From Paratrimastix pyriformis (lineage: Eukaryota > Preaxostyla > Paratrimastigidae), in contig JAPMOS010000001.1 in the NCBI GenBank assembly GCA_027972325.1, forward strand, positions 467,001-531,000: 64,000 nucleotides of DNA, written 5' to 3'. Positions 20,974 through 51,664 of the stretch are shown piece after piece. The notes below the pieces were generated by a model. That model had not been told where the DNA came from. It saw only the letters and a program-made list of their open reading frames with translations, and did not search any database. Every line of letters starts with the position of its first letter. The stretch's first letter is position 1. The position numbers were made by a program, and so were the translations under genes.

Positions 20974-23584
20974 ATGTCGGATACTGAGCAAACACCCCCC
21001 AAATCCAATTCACCTCCTCCCGAGGGACAACAAGAGCCCTCAGAGCCTCCGTCTCCCCCCCAGGTGCTTCCCGGCACTCCCGAGCTCCAGCCACTTCCTC
21101 TCCAGCGGAGATGGTGCTTCTGGATGGAGGAGGGGACCGGCAGCCAGAAGAAGCACAAAAAGGCCGCCAAAGAAAAAAAGGCACCTGAACTCAAGGAGGT
21201 AGGCTCTTTCAACACGATCCAGGTCAGTCTCTTTCTTCTTCGTGCACACCTCCTCAAACTCCAACCTCTTGGTCCTCTCTTCTGGCAAAACTCACTAGGA
21301 TTTTTGGAAGGTGTTCAACAGCATCCCACCTTTTGAGACCCTCCCTGCCAACTCGGCCATCTATCTTTTCAAGGAGAATGTTCGCCCCACCCTCGAGGAT
21401 GCTGCCAACGAAAACGGTGGCAAATGGGTCTGCACTGTTTTTCGTTGAGGAGCTATATTCATTCCGCTCCTCAATAGTGCCTTTTCCTCGAAAAGGATGA
21501 GATCGTTCAGATGTGGCGACGAATTGTGCTGGATTTGATTGGCTCGAACTTCCCCGAACCCGACGACATTGTCTGTTTGTGGAGCGACCTTGCCACACTC
21601 CCGTATTTTCCTCGTCCAGACCGGAGCCTCTCTCCTTGTTCGCGCCAAGGGCGACATGATCACCGTGTGGAACGCCGACGCGTCCCATCCCGGTCCGTCC
21701 GAATATCAATCTTCTGCCCCTTTGCTGACCCGGTGGCTCTCCTTTGCTCATCAGAACGCGTTTCTTCGATGGAGCGGCACCTTCAATCCCTTCGGGAGGA
21801 GGTGACACGGCACCCCCTCCCCTCGGGTTCTCGCCCCGTCGAGTACCACGCCCACAAGGAGGTCTGCTCTCCTTCCCCCTTGTCTTCACGCTCGTCTTCC
21901 TTCTTCGACCAGGGCCGTTCCCCCGCCCCTTCTTCGACGGCATCGACTCCAGCCCTTTCCTCTCTCGCCCCGTCTCCTGCTCCCGCCGCATCTCCTGCTC
22001 CTGCCCCGGCGCCCGCCCCCGCCCCGGCGCCCGCTCCTGCCCCGGCGCCCGCTCCTGCCCCGGCGCCCGCTCCTGCCCCGGCGCCCGCCCCCGCCCCGGC
22101 GCCCGCTCCTGCCCCGGCGCCCGCTCCTGCCCCGGCGCCCGCTCCTGCCCCGGCGCCCGCTCCTGCCCCGGCGCCCGCTCCTGCCCCGGCGCCCGCTCCT
22201 GCCCCGGCGCCCGCTCCTGCCCCGGCGCCCGCTCCTGCCCCGGCGCCCGCTCCTGCCCCGGCGCCCGCTCCTGCCCCGGCGCCCGCTCCTGCCCCGGCGC
22301 CCGCTCCTGCCCCGGCTCCTGCCCCGGCTCCTGCCCCGGCTCCTGCCCCGGCACTCGCAAAGCCCGCCCCCGCCAAGGCCGCACCTAAGAAGGGCGAGTC
22401 CGCCCCTGCCCCCGCCCCCCGGTTCTTCCCTCGTGCCAGCGAGTATCTCTACCCGCAGGGGGCGACTCTGGTTGCCCCCCCGGCTCCTGCGGTGGAGGCT
22501 CAGCCCGTGCCCACGGTCGCGGTTGTTGCGCCGCCCGCCGAGCCTGCCCTTGCCGCCCCCCTCGGCCACCCGGCCTACTCGTCGTACGCCTACTGCGCCC
22601 CCGCCGAGGAGGCCAAGCCGCACAAGGAGAAGCCCGCCCCGAAGGCCGCCCCGAAGGCCGCCCAGAAAGGCGAGAAGAAGGGCCGGCCCGCTCAACCCGA
22701 GGAGGAGAAGCCCGTGCCCTCGGCGGCCCCCGCGGCCCCGGCAGAGCCCGCTGCCGCTGCTGCGCCCGCGCCCCAGGCCGAGGCCATCCCCACCTCCACC
22801 AGCCCGCGCCCTTCGGCGGTCGAGGCCGCCATGGCCGCTGTGCCCGGCGCCCCGGCAGCTGCGCCTGCGCCCGGGTCACCCCCACCCCCACGGCGTCCCA
22901 TGAAGAAGCACGCCCTCTCCGAGGAGCATCACCCCACGGAGCCCGTCGTCCCGTCCCACCCCCGCCGAGCCGTCCTCGCCCGTCTCGACGGCCGCGTCCT
23001 CGTCCTCGGCCCCCGTCGAGGGGATCGTCCCGGCCCCCAGCCCGGCCATGCGGCCGACCACCAAGAAGCTGCGCCTGGGCGCCGAGGAGGCCGCCCCCAA
23101 GGCCTCCGCCGGCCCCAGCGCCTCGCTCCTGCCCAACCCGGCCGAGGACGCCCTGCTCGGGCGCCCCTGCGCCCCCCTCCCGACCGTCTCGGCGGCTGAG
23201 TCGGCCTCGGCCCCCATCCTCACCATGGCCCCACTGGCCTCCACCCTGTCCGCCTCCAGCCCGCGCCGCAGCACCAAAAAGCATTCCGCCCCCGCGGAGG
23301 CCCCCGCCCCCTCGGCCGTCCCCGCCGCCACGCCCGAGGCTCTGGCCCAGCGCAACCTGAAGCCCCGCCTCGAGTCGTGGGACCAGCCCGAGGAGGGCGA
23401 GATCGAGGACGAGCTGGAAGAGGGCGAGATTCGGGAGGATCGCCCGACGCCCGCCCAGCAGCCCCAAGCCGCTCCCGCTCCCGCTCCCGCTCCCGCTCCC
23501 GCTCCCGCTCCCGCTCCGGAACCGACTCCTGCCTCAGTCACCCAGCCAACGCCGGCCCCAGAAGCCGAGCCGGAGGTGGCCACC

Positions 23585-23619
<35 letters not shown>

Positions 23620-24671
23620 TGCAGCCACCCTCTTCGCAGCCCACTTCCCTCCTCTCCCCTCCCATGCCCCCTCCCCCTCCGCCTCCCCCGCCGAGAAGCC
23701 CGCCCCCGTCCAAGGCTCCTCCTTCGCGGCCGTCGCCAGCCGGCTGGCCGTCGCCCCCGCCCCCGTGCGCACGACCACCAAGCGGCGCGGCATCCCCCAG
23801 CCCCCCCCTCCCCCCCCACCCCATCATGCCCGTCCTCCCGTCCACCCCTCGGCAAGGCCCTCTGGCCGCCGGCCCCCGGACCGTCTCGCCCACGCGCGCC
23901 TTGGGCCCGATCGTCCCAAAAATGCAGGCCGCCGCCGCTGCCCGCGCCGCCGCTGCTGTCGCGGCAGCCGCAGCTCCCGGGACGGAGTCGGCCGCTCCCG
24001 CACGGGCGAAGGGCGAGAGACGCGCCCACCCGCCTCGGGCGGTCACAGTCCAGCCCGCTGTCCCCGAGGCCCCGGCCAAGCCCTCTCCCCCCCCTCAGTA
24101 CATCCCCATGGAGATGGAGGACCCCTGGCACATCGTCAAGAAGGGCGTCAAGCCGGCCCAGCGGGCCCCCAGCGCCCCACCGACGACACCCACGCCCCGG
24201 CCCGGCCCGGTCCCCACCGAGCCCGGCCCCGCTGTTCCGGCCCAGCCCGTGGCTGCTGCCCCGGCCCCGGTCCCGGCACCCGCACCCGCACCCGCACCCG
24301 CACCCGCACCCGCACCCGCACCCGCACCCGCACCCGCACCCGCCCCGAAGCCCAAGAAGGTGGCGCCAACACCGCCACCCAGCCGCGAGATGTCTCCATC
24401 TCCCAGGCTCGTCCCTGCCCCCGCGGTGCCCGCCGCCCCCGCGGCTGCCGCTGCTCCGGCCCCGGCCCTGGCCCCCACCCGGTCGCAGCCCCCGAAGAGA
24501 CCGCTGCCCCCGCCCCCAAAGGCGGCTGCCGCCCGCAGGCCCAAGAAGGCCGCACGCCAGGAGGAGCCCGCCCAGAGCGCCAGCAGCAACACCCTCTCGG
24601 TGGGCGCCTGGATGCTCTTCGTCGCAGTGGCCGCCACCCTCGTCGGCCTTACGGTGTGGAGCCGTAAGTAA
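20974..24671 (+). CDS. eIF4E-like domain fused to Ala/Pro-rich region with C-terminal membrane anchor
   Basis: eIF4E-fold protein. Exons 20974-21222, 21299-21427, 21478-21570, 21620-21692, 21755-21861 and 21913 onward join in phase and give LQRRWCFWMEE, FNTIQDFWKVFNSI, YLFKENVRPTLEDAANENGGKW, CLFLEKDEIVQMW, TGASLLVRAKGDMITVW and EYHAHKE, the eIF4E order. The eIF4G-contact Trp (DFW), the Glu after the second cap Trp (LED), and the phosphate-binding Arg/Lys (VRAKGD) are kept. The two Trp that sandwich the m7G cap are replaced: W56 by Lys and W102 by Leu. A phase-0 intron then leads straight into (AP)n repeats, a Lys-rich part, EEGEIEDELEEGEI, an EPEPEP run, MEDPWHIVKKG and a last segment GAWMLFVAVAATLVGLTVW-SRK, a tail-anchor-like TM. 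Junctions near 22.9 kb and 23.8 kb are inferred; introns with suitable phase exist for both. Confidence 0.75.
22010..22345 (+). repeat. 18-bp coding minisatellite encoding Ala-Pro
   Basis: About 17 nearly perfect copies of GCTCCTGCCCCGGCGCCC, followed by a shortened 12-bp variant, in frame with the eIF4E-like domain so that it encodes (AP)n. The 18-bp periodicity is at DNA level (alternating CCT/CCG/CCC Pro codons), which points to recent unit duplication. Two smaller in-frame arrays follow at about 23470-23515 (GCTCCC) and 24276-24345 (GCACCC). Confidence 0.9.
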
Positions 24672-25157
24672 GCCGCCCGTCGTGTGCCGCCCCCCCGCCT
24701 TGCTGTCGCATTCTCCTCTGCGTGGTGCCGCTTCTCCCCACACCGCGCACCCATCTTCCTCACCGCCCACCACCCACCACCCGTGTCGATTTTCTCCTCT
24801 TCCCCGCGGCCCCCTCCCTCCGAGGGGCCGCATCCCCCCCTGCCCCCGCGCACCCGTCCTTCCCCATCCTGTTTTTATTCCCTCCGGTCGGTCGCCCGAT
24901 CGCCTTTTTCATCCGCCCCGCGAGACGGGCGGGCCAGGCCTCCCCTCCCGCAAAGCAGCATCGAACATGGTGCGAATAACGCTCCAGGCCTTCTGCCCTC
25001 TGGCTGGCGCTTTGGGTGGGTGGGTTGGGTTGGGTTGGGTTGGGTTGGGTTGGGTTTATTTGGGATAGAAAACATGAGGGGGGAGGGTGTGTGCGTGTGT
25101 TCGTCTTCGGAAGGTGGGCGGAGGGTTTATTCGGGAGCGGGGTGGGAGGGAGGGGCT
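24672..25157. other. Convergent spacer with TTGGG array
   Basis: 486 bp between the stop codons of the eIF4E-like gene and COMMD5. C-rich, no supported gene. At 25014-25056 there is an array of about seven TTGGG units, a telomere-like 5-mer, but coding genes continue on both sides so it is not a chromosome end. Confidence 0.6.
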
Positions 25158-25838
25158 TCAGAGGGCCCGCTGGAGGGTGTCGGTCTGCTCGAGGGTCAGC
25201 ATGTCCTTGAGGATCTTGGCCGTGTTGTAGCGGAGCTGGTGGAAGGTGGCCATGTCCAGCTCGAGGGTGCGGATGTTCCCGTCGGTCAGGGTGACCTCCA
25301 GGATGACGGCCGGCCGGAGGACCCGGTTCATCGAGCTCGTCGAGAGGGAGACCTCCACCCGCCAGCGCATCGAGGAGACGGATGCCGGCATCCGCATACA
25401 CTGTCCGGCAACGGAATCGCGGAGAGCCTCCAACCTACGGAGCAGGAGGCTTGTGCGGCGGAGGGGAAGACCAACGGACCGAGCGGCGAGGCACTCGAGA
25501 AAGGGGGCCACATACTGGGGCCGCCAATTTGCGCCTTGCAATTCGGCCTGCAGCTGTTGTACGTACGTGTCGATCGGGCTCATGCCACGGGCGTGGTGGC
25601 TGGGTTTCCACATCCGCACGGCATGCCGGAGGGCAAGGTATGTGGCGGTGAAGAGGGCAGCATATTCCTTTTGTTCCATCCCGAGTGAAACATTGGCCTC
25701 GCGAACACGATCTTCGCTGAAGAGAGGGCTCTGTTGCAAACACTCAGACGAAAGATCCAAAGTGGCCTTCCATTGAGTTGCGGTCACAGTGTCGCCCAAA
25801 AGCTGCCCTAAACGTTCATATTCAACCGTTTTCTGCAT
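25158..25838 (-). CDS. COMMD5: COMM domain-containing protein 5
   Basis: Subunit of the Commander (CCC plus retriever) complex that recycles membrane proteins from endosomes. A single uninterrupted frame of 226 codons, close to the 224 residues of human COMMD5 and the only intronless gene in the window. The C-terminal COMM domain reads MRWRVEVSLSTSSMNRVLRP, VILEVTLTDGNIRTLELD and MATFHQLRYNTAKILKDML then TLEQ, matching the FRWRVDVAISTSAL / SVLMQLKLSDG / KFQELRYSVALVLKEMADLE pattern specific to COMMD5 rather than other COMMDs. The N-terminal half is helical as in the family. It is divergent from VPS13 with 142 bp between start codons. Confidence 0.85.
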   Translation of the reverse strand: MQKTVEYERLGQLLGDTVTATQWKATLDLSSECLQQSPLFSEDRVREANVSLGMEQKEYAALFTATYLALRHAVRMWKPSHHARGMSPIDTYVQQLQAELQGANWRPQYVAPFLECLAARSVGLPLRRTSLLLRRLEALRDSVAGQCMRMPASVSSMRWRVEVSLSTSSMNRVLRPAVILEVTLTDGNIRTLELDMATFHQLRYNTAKILKDMLTLEQTDTLQRAL

Positions 25839-25980
25839 GGCAACCTATCGCAAAGTTCAAGAAGATCAGAGAAAAACAAAAGCAGACCAGCGATTGCTTC
25901 TTTAACCGTGGTATCGTCTTCCACATTCCGGAGAAGGTGCTTTACGAAGAATCTCGGGTTAAAGGGCAAACCACGGAGTG
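25839..25980. promoter_or_regulatory. 142-bp divergent promoter COMMD5 / VPS13
   Basis: Short shared upstream region of two endosomal-traffic genes. A-rich around 25860-25885; no clear core element recognised. Shared placement might co-express the two genes, which is inference. Confidence 0.4.
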
Positions 25981-46851
<20,871 letters not shown>

Positions 46852-46973
46852 CCTCGAGAATCCCCCCCCCCCCCCCCCCCTTCCTTCCTTCCTCCCCTTC
46901 CTTCCTTCCTCCCCTTCCTTCCTTCCCGACCCGGCGTCAGGGGTGAGGGAAAATGTCCATGACACGCGCCACT
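46852..46973. repeat. Poly-C run and TTCC repeats in convergent spacer
   Basis: A 19-base C run at 46862-46880 is followed by TTCCTTCCTTCCTCCCC units to about 46926. The spacer between VPS13 and the UCH gene is only 122 bp and consists largely of these simple repeats. Confidence 0.85.
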
Positions 46974-47807
46974 TTAGTTGGGAACCACGGTCGATGAGGG
47001 GGGCTGAGCATCCAAGGAGCCTGGGCTGAGAGCCATCAGACTGAACTGGATGGTCTCGGGGTGCTTCTCGACAAACGCGCGCACAACCCTGGCAACGTCC
47101 TGGAGAAAAACATGATGAGCAAAACTCCAACTCAAGAACGGACAGAAAGAATTGTGGCTTCGGAAGAAGGGCCATGCGGCACGGGTGCCTACGAAGAGAA
47201 GCAGGTGAGGAACGCGAGGGGGGGCGTGCCTACTGACATCGCGACGCCCATCGAACTCGTAAAGGATCCCCCCGTGGAGGGCGAAGGCGACGAAGTGCAG
47301 ATTAATGCGATCATCAGGCTGGGGGACCTCTGTCTGGCCTTGCACGGCTGCTTCGGCATGGGCCTCCCTCAATTCAGGTAAGGCGCGGTCTTCTTCAAGT
47401 TCATCAGCACGCTGATCGGGAGTCATGTGGCGGGTGGTCGCGAAATAACGGGCGAAGAAGGAACCAGGCGTAAAAGTGATTTGATCTCGATTATTGCCAA
47501 AGGCATGAAGACAGGCAATCGTTCCGCAAGCGTTTCCGATTCTCTGATAAACAAAAAATGCGTCTGCCGAATCGGGTGCTGGAGCCACTTCTTCTTCTTC
47601 TTCGTCATCGTCATCAGGGATAGGGAAGAGGAAAACAACCGCTTTGACAGGTTTCGGTACAAACTCAAACATCTCATCGTCCAGCCCAAAAACATCGTGG
47701 AACTGCCATGAATCAGGGGCACCCAATTTGTGAACATATTGGTTGATCACGTCTGGATTGCTTTCGAGTGGAATCCAAGGAGTTTTGGGAACACGGGTGG
47801 TCGCCAT
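46974..47807 (-). CDS. Ubiquitin C-terminal hydrolase, UCHL3-like
   Basis: Peptidase C12 deubiquitinase that removes small adducts from the ubiquitin (and possibly NEDD8) C-terminus. Exons (minus) 47807-47238, 47188-47144 and 47099-46974 join in phase to 247 codons, slightly longer than human UCHL3 (230). Landmarks: TPWIPLESNPDVINQYVHKLG, SWQFHDVFGLD, the active-site Cys in GNACGTIACLHA, His in INLHFVAFA, Asp in LYEFDGR, and the C-terminal DVARVVRAFVEKHPETIQFSLMAL. The crossover-loop region is APVPHGPSSEATILS. An acidic insert DDDDEEEEEV precedes the catalytic Cys. Confidence 0.9.
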   Translation of the reverse strand: MATTRVPKTPWIPLESNPDVINQYVHKLGAPDSWQFHDVFGLDDEMFEFVPKPVKAVVFLFPIPDDDDEEEEEVAPAPDSADAFFVYQRIGNACGTIACLHAFGNNRDQITFTPGSFFARYFATTRHMTPDQRADELEEDRALPELREAHAEAAVQGQTEVPQPDDRINLHFVAFALHGGILYEFDGRRDVSRHAPPRVPHLLLFVGTRAAWPFFRSHNSFCPFLSWSFAHHVFLQDVARVVRAFVEKHPETIQFSLMALSPGSLDAQPPSSTVVPN

Positions 47808-48163
47808 TTTTTTTCTCTCAAGAACCTCAGGGCGAAGCCGCGTCATAGAAAGAAAGGATGACAGCAATCAAAAAAGCGCAGGACAGTCAAAAAATTCATC
47901 TCAAACAACAAAAAAGGAGAAATTAAAAAAAAGAGAGAAGAAAACAAGGTTGGACAAGGTCTTCTCATCGGGTCGCCCGCAAGCCCGCCCGCCCCGCCCG
48001 TTCAGACTGCCCGAACGAGGGGTGCAGGGGAGGTGAGGGGCCGTGATGAAGGGGTGGAAGAGAAATGCCGAATGATGAGCAAGGGGTGGGAGAACGGTGG
48101 GGATGCTGAGAAGAGGCACTTGGCATCGAGCGCTGTTTTGGCAGCGCGAACGGTGAGTTCGAG
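47808..48163. other. Spacer between two minus-strand genes
   Basis: 356 bp; A-rich at 47900-47945 and C/G-rich afterwards. No supported gene. It should hold the UCH promoter and the 3' end of the thioesterase transcript. Confidence 0.5.
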
Positions 48164-49200
48164 TCAAGGGAGGCCAGCCTCCTCGGCCTTGACATCCTCC
48201 ACGGCGTTGCGGATGGTGTTCAGGAACTTGGGGTGGTCGTAGAAGAAATGATCCGCCTTGGGGATGACGATCCGCATGAAGCGCGACCGGGTGAACTGGC
48301 GCCACCCTTCAAGGTTCATCACGGGGATCGCAGTCTCCTGTGCGCCTGTCGAATGCGTGTCAGATAATGGCGAGTGAAGCGGGTCGGTTGTGGACGGACC
48401 GCCAATGACCGTGAGCGGCAGGCTTAGGGGTTCCTCGTGGACACCAGTGGGTTGGTAATTTTCCATGGCAGCGAAATCGGCACGGAGAGGTGTGATTGCC
48501 AGTTCCTTGAGCGCAGGATCGTTGATCGGCGGGTAGTTGTAACGCTCGGTCAGCAGGTTGAGGAACTCATCGTCGGACTTTGATCGTCAAGTCGTCAGCA
48601 CCAAAAGAATCGGCGAGTTACGGTCAGACCTTGGCCGAAATTGGTTCGCGTTTTTCGTGGCTCACAATGGACGGCGGGAACCGAGCTGCGGAGATTGAGT
48701 GATGATGGATGAGGAAAAACAGACAGGAAAGAATGAGGTGCTTTGGAAGCGGGAGATTTTGACGACGAAGTTCGAGCGTGAGCTCTATAGCACAGATGAG
48801 CGAGGTGAGCGGCAAAAACGCCGTCAGACCGTGGAAGATTTCTGATCCGAAGCTATGGGCATAGAGAAGGTAGGGCTTGTTGAGCAAAGGACGCATTTCC
48901 TCCAGGAGGTGGGAAATAATTTCGGTGTGGGTCGTCCAGCCGGGCTCGCGCAAGCGCGACTGGCGGCCGGGCAAGAGGATTCCCCAAACCTAACAAACAG
49001 CCGGCGAATCGGATGTTACTGGGACCAATCAAAACTCAGCAAACCTCCACATCAGCGGGGAACATTGAACCCCACTTGGCGAAGATTGCAGGACCAGCAC
49101 CCGCATGAGGGCAGCAGAACAGTCGAACGACACAATTCGTAGCGCGGGGATGGTGGAAGTGCACAAGAGAGGGCATGCCGTTGTTCGTGGATGACGACAT
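48164..49200 (-). CDS. Type II thioesterase (TesA/OLAH-like alpha/beta hydrolase)
   Basis: Stand-alone thioesterase of the family that releases acyl chains from carrier proteins of fatty acid, polyketide or peptide synthases; none of those synthases is in the window. The exons in order give CVVRLFCCPHAGAGPAIFAKWG, WGILLPGRQSRLREPGW, YLLYAHSFGSEIF (nucleophile Ser in AHSFG; most relatives have GHSxG), LELRRQNLPLPKHLILS, FPPSIVSHEK, SDDEFLNLLTERYNYPP, PLRADFAAMENYQP, LPLTVIGG and a C-terminal His region KADHFFYDHPKFL. Introns begin GTTTGC, GTCTGA, GTCTGT, GTCTGA and GTCCGT. The start is uncertain: ATG at 49200 or at 49176; both are in or next to the start of the divergent cathepsin C gene. Eukaryotic copies are patchy, so a bacterial origin is possible but untested. 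Confidence 0.8.
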
Positions 49201-51488
49201 AAAGAACTTTCCAAACGCAAATGGGCCAGCAAAACCACGGGCACACACCCTCCCCCCTGCGAGTCGAATTCTGAACGCAAAACTGGCAGCTTTTTTTGGG
49301 TTTCTCTGTCTCGTCGTCTGCGCGGGACTTGTTTCGGCCGACCTTCCTGTTTCTTGTTCGAAGGATCAGGTCCCTCGAATCTCCTGTCGTCTGACGGTTT
49401 CTTATCCGTGACAGGTTCTCGGTGAGTGGGAATTCACCCTTGGAGACCTTCAGAACGATCTGACGCTGGACTGCCTCAACATGCCGCCTTTCACCAAAGT
49501 TGCCAACACATTCAGTGTCCTTCTATCGCCCACCAACCTCGCGATGGGCGAATCTGCATCTGGGAAGTGGACCATGGTTGCGGACCAGGGTTTCGAGCTC
49601 AAGTTTCAGGGGTTTAGTTATTGGGCGTTTTTCAAATACGTTCAAGAAGGCGAGGCCACGATTTCCTATTGTTCTCAGACTTTGCAAGGTTCGATCCAAA
49701 GTTTCACTCCGCCCCGACGTTTTGTCCTTCTCAGGCTGGTACCGTGCAGACACGGTCGGCCCCAAGCAAATGGGATGCTACCGGGCATCCAAGAAGGGAG
49801 TGAATGTCACCGCACCAGTTGTGACAAATGCCCCGGCAATCTCCGCCGCTCCCACGCCCGTCAACCGGGATGCCATGCGCGCCTATGTGGACGCGTTGAA
49901 CCAGGCCCAGTCGTCCTGGCGGGCCGATCTCTCGGACCCCGAAGCCGAGGAGCGCTTCCTGGACCACGCCTTCCGGGCCAGCATCCTCGCCGCTGACCCC
50001 GCTCACCAGAGTCATGTCGGCTCGGCCCCGGCCCCAGTCACGCGGCGCTCCGCCAACGGGCAGACCCCCGAGGCTCGGTTGGGCCTGCCGGACTACCTTA
50101 ATTGGCACAACGTCACCGGCCAGGATTTCGTCGGCCCCGTCCGCGACCAGAAGCACTGCGGTGACTGCTACGCCTGTCCGCCCTGCCCCGCTTCCCCCAT
50201 CCGCCCGCCCCCATCTGCTCGCTCACGCTCCCTGGCTTCCTCTTGGCCTTGGGTGCCTGGGGGCGGGTAGATGTGACCGCGGCCATCATGGAGGCCAGCG
50301 TCCGGGTGCAGACCGGCAACCAGCAGAAGATCTACCTCTCCCCCCAGCACATCGTCTCCTGCTGCCCGTACACCCAGAAGTGCGACGGCGGGTACATCGT
50401 CCTCGGTCCGCGTGCCTTGCCTGCCCTCGCCCCGCCCTCCTCCCACGGGGCGGCTCGGCGTTTCCCGCGGGGACCTCATCCCCACCCCCCGGTGATCCGT
50501 CTGGCGCCAGGCGGCCGCTTTGCCGAGGAGCGCGCCCTCGCCGAGGTGCGCTGCTTTGCGGAGGAGCCCGAGGGCGAGGCTGAAGCTCCTTGCTCGTGGG
50601 GCTGCGACAAGCCCGAGGCCTACTGGTACGGTCCGTGATGTCCATGTCCATGCCCAGCCCATGCCCATGCCCCCCCTCCTGACCCGGCCCCGTCACGCCC
50701 GCTTCACGCGTGCCGTTATTGACACCCCCTCACCTTGCACCCCGGCTCGTCTGCTGCTCTAGCGACCGACTACCGGTACGTGGGCGGCTACTACGGCAAC
50801 TGCTCCGAGGAGGCGATGCTGGCCGAGCTGGCCAAGGCCCCCATCGGCGTCTCGATCTACGTCCACTCCGACTTCCAGTCCGCCCCGCCCCCCGCCCCGG
50901 CCCACCTCACCCCGGTATCTTCACCACCCCTGCCAGGGCCTACAAGAGCGGTATCTACCGGCACGTCCCCGACAACGAGCTGCCTGCCCATGTGCGGGGC
51001 ATCGCCCCCGCCCTGCCCACCAACCACGTGGTTCTGCTGACGGGCTGGGGCACGGACCCGGTCACCAACACCCCCTACTGGATCATTCGCAACTCCTGTC
51101 TGTCTGCCCGGCGGTGCCGGCCCCACATCCCTCCCCCAGAAAACACGGACGCGCGCTCACCGTTTTTGTGTGCGGCTGTGCCTGTGCAGGGGGTACCTCG
51201 TGGGGTGAGCGCGGCTACGCTCGCATCCTGCGCGGCAACAATGAAATCTCCATCGAAGGCAAGGCGGCCACCATGCGGACCGTGCTGGATAGGCACCCCC
51301 AGCCCCACCCCGACGGCCACCCCGAGTTGGTTCCCTGGGTGATTGCCACCCTGGCTGGCCTGGTGCTTGTGTGTCTCGTGCTGGCCGTCACCTCACTTTG
51401 CCTCGGCGTTCTGGCTCGGCGTTATTATAAACGGGCCCAAATTCCGATCTACTCGCCCGTCCCGTCGAACCTCGGCTCGACCAATTAA
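49175..51488 (+). CDS. Cathepsin C-like dipeptidyl peptidase with C-terminal membrane anchor
   Basis: Papain-family dipeptidyl peptidase I of the endolysosome. Exons 49175-49369, 49415-49688, 49735-50175, 50271-50405, 50511-50630, 50763-50877, 50937-51097 and 51190-51488 all join in phase. Signal segment AKLAAFFGFLCLVVCAGLVSA precedes DLPVSC, the start of the exclusion domain (LGEWEFTLG, GFSYWAFFKY). The catalytic region has GPVRDQKHCGDCYAY (active Cys; the usual CGSC is CGDC), LSPQHIVSCC, KCDGGYIVLGG, TNHVVLLTGWG (active His) and IRNSWGTSWGERGYARI (Asn). Unlike ordinary cathepsin C the chain continues past AATMRTVL into a membrane segment PWVIATLAGLVLVCLVLAV and a short tail YYKRAQIPIYSPV, which holds a YxxPhi sorting motif. 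Start ATG 49175 overlaps the divergent thioesterase gene, so it is provisional. Confidence 0.88.
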
Positions 51489-51664
51489 TTGAAAATTGAG
51501 CCTCTTTGAGTGACTTCTTTCTTATATTTTTACGCGTATTTTTCCCATTTCGTTTCTTTCCGTTCTTTTCGAGCGAATATCTTCAACTTTCGGTGACGCC
51601 CAATTGGAGGTGACCGGAATATCACTCTCACCCTTCGGGGCGCCGATGCTCATCCCGTCTTCAA
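51489..51664. other. Short spacer upstream of the kinesin-like gene
   Basis: 176 bp, markedly AT-rich for this genome (T-rich at 51518-51565). No gene seen. Likely contains the cathepsin C 3' UTR and the kinesin-like promoter. Confidence 0.5.

Noticed and set aside
21254-22384. Long minus-strand reading of GQERAP repeats
   Set aside because: Antisense shadow of the 18-bp (AP)n minisatellite; the plus strand carries the eIF4E-like gene with phased introns.
22860-23830. Two frameshifts in the eIF4E-like gene (about 22.9 kb and in a C run near 23.8 kb)
   Set aside because: Both frame changes can be explained by introns of correct phase (for example a GTCACC donor near 22874; an acceptor at about 23928), so I did not call lesions.
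25014-25056. Chromosome end
   Set aside because: Coding genes continue without interruption on both sides of the TTGGG array.
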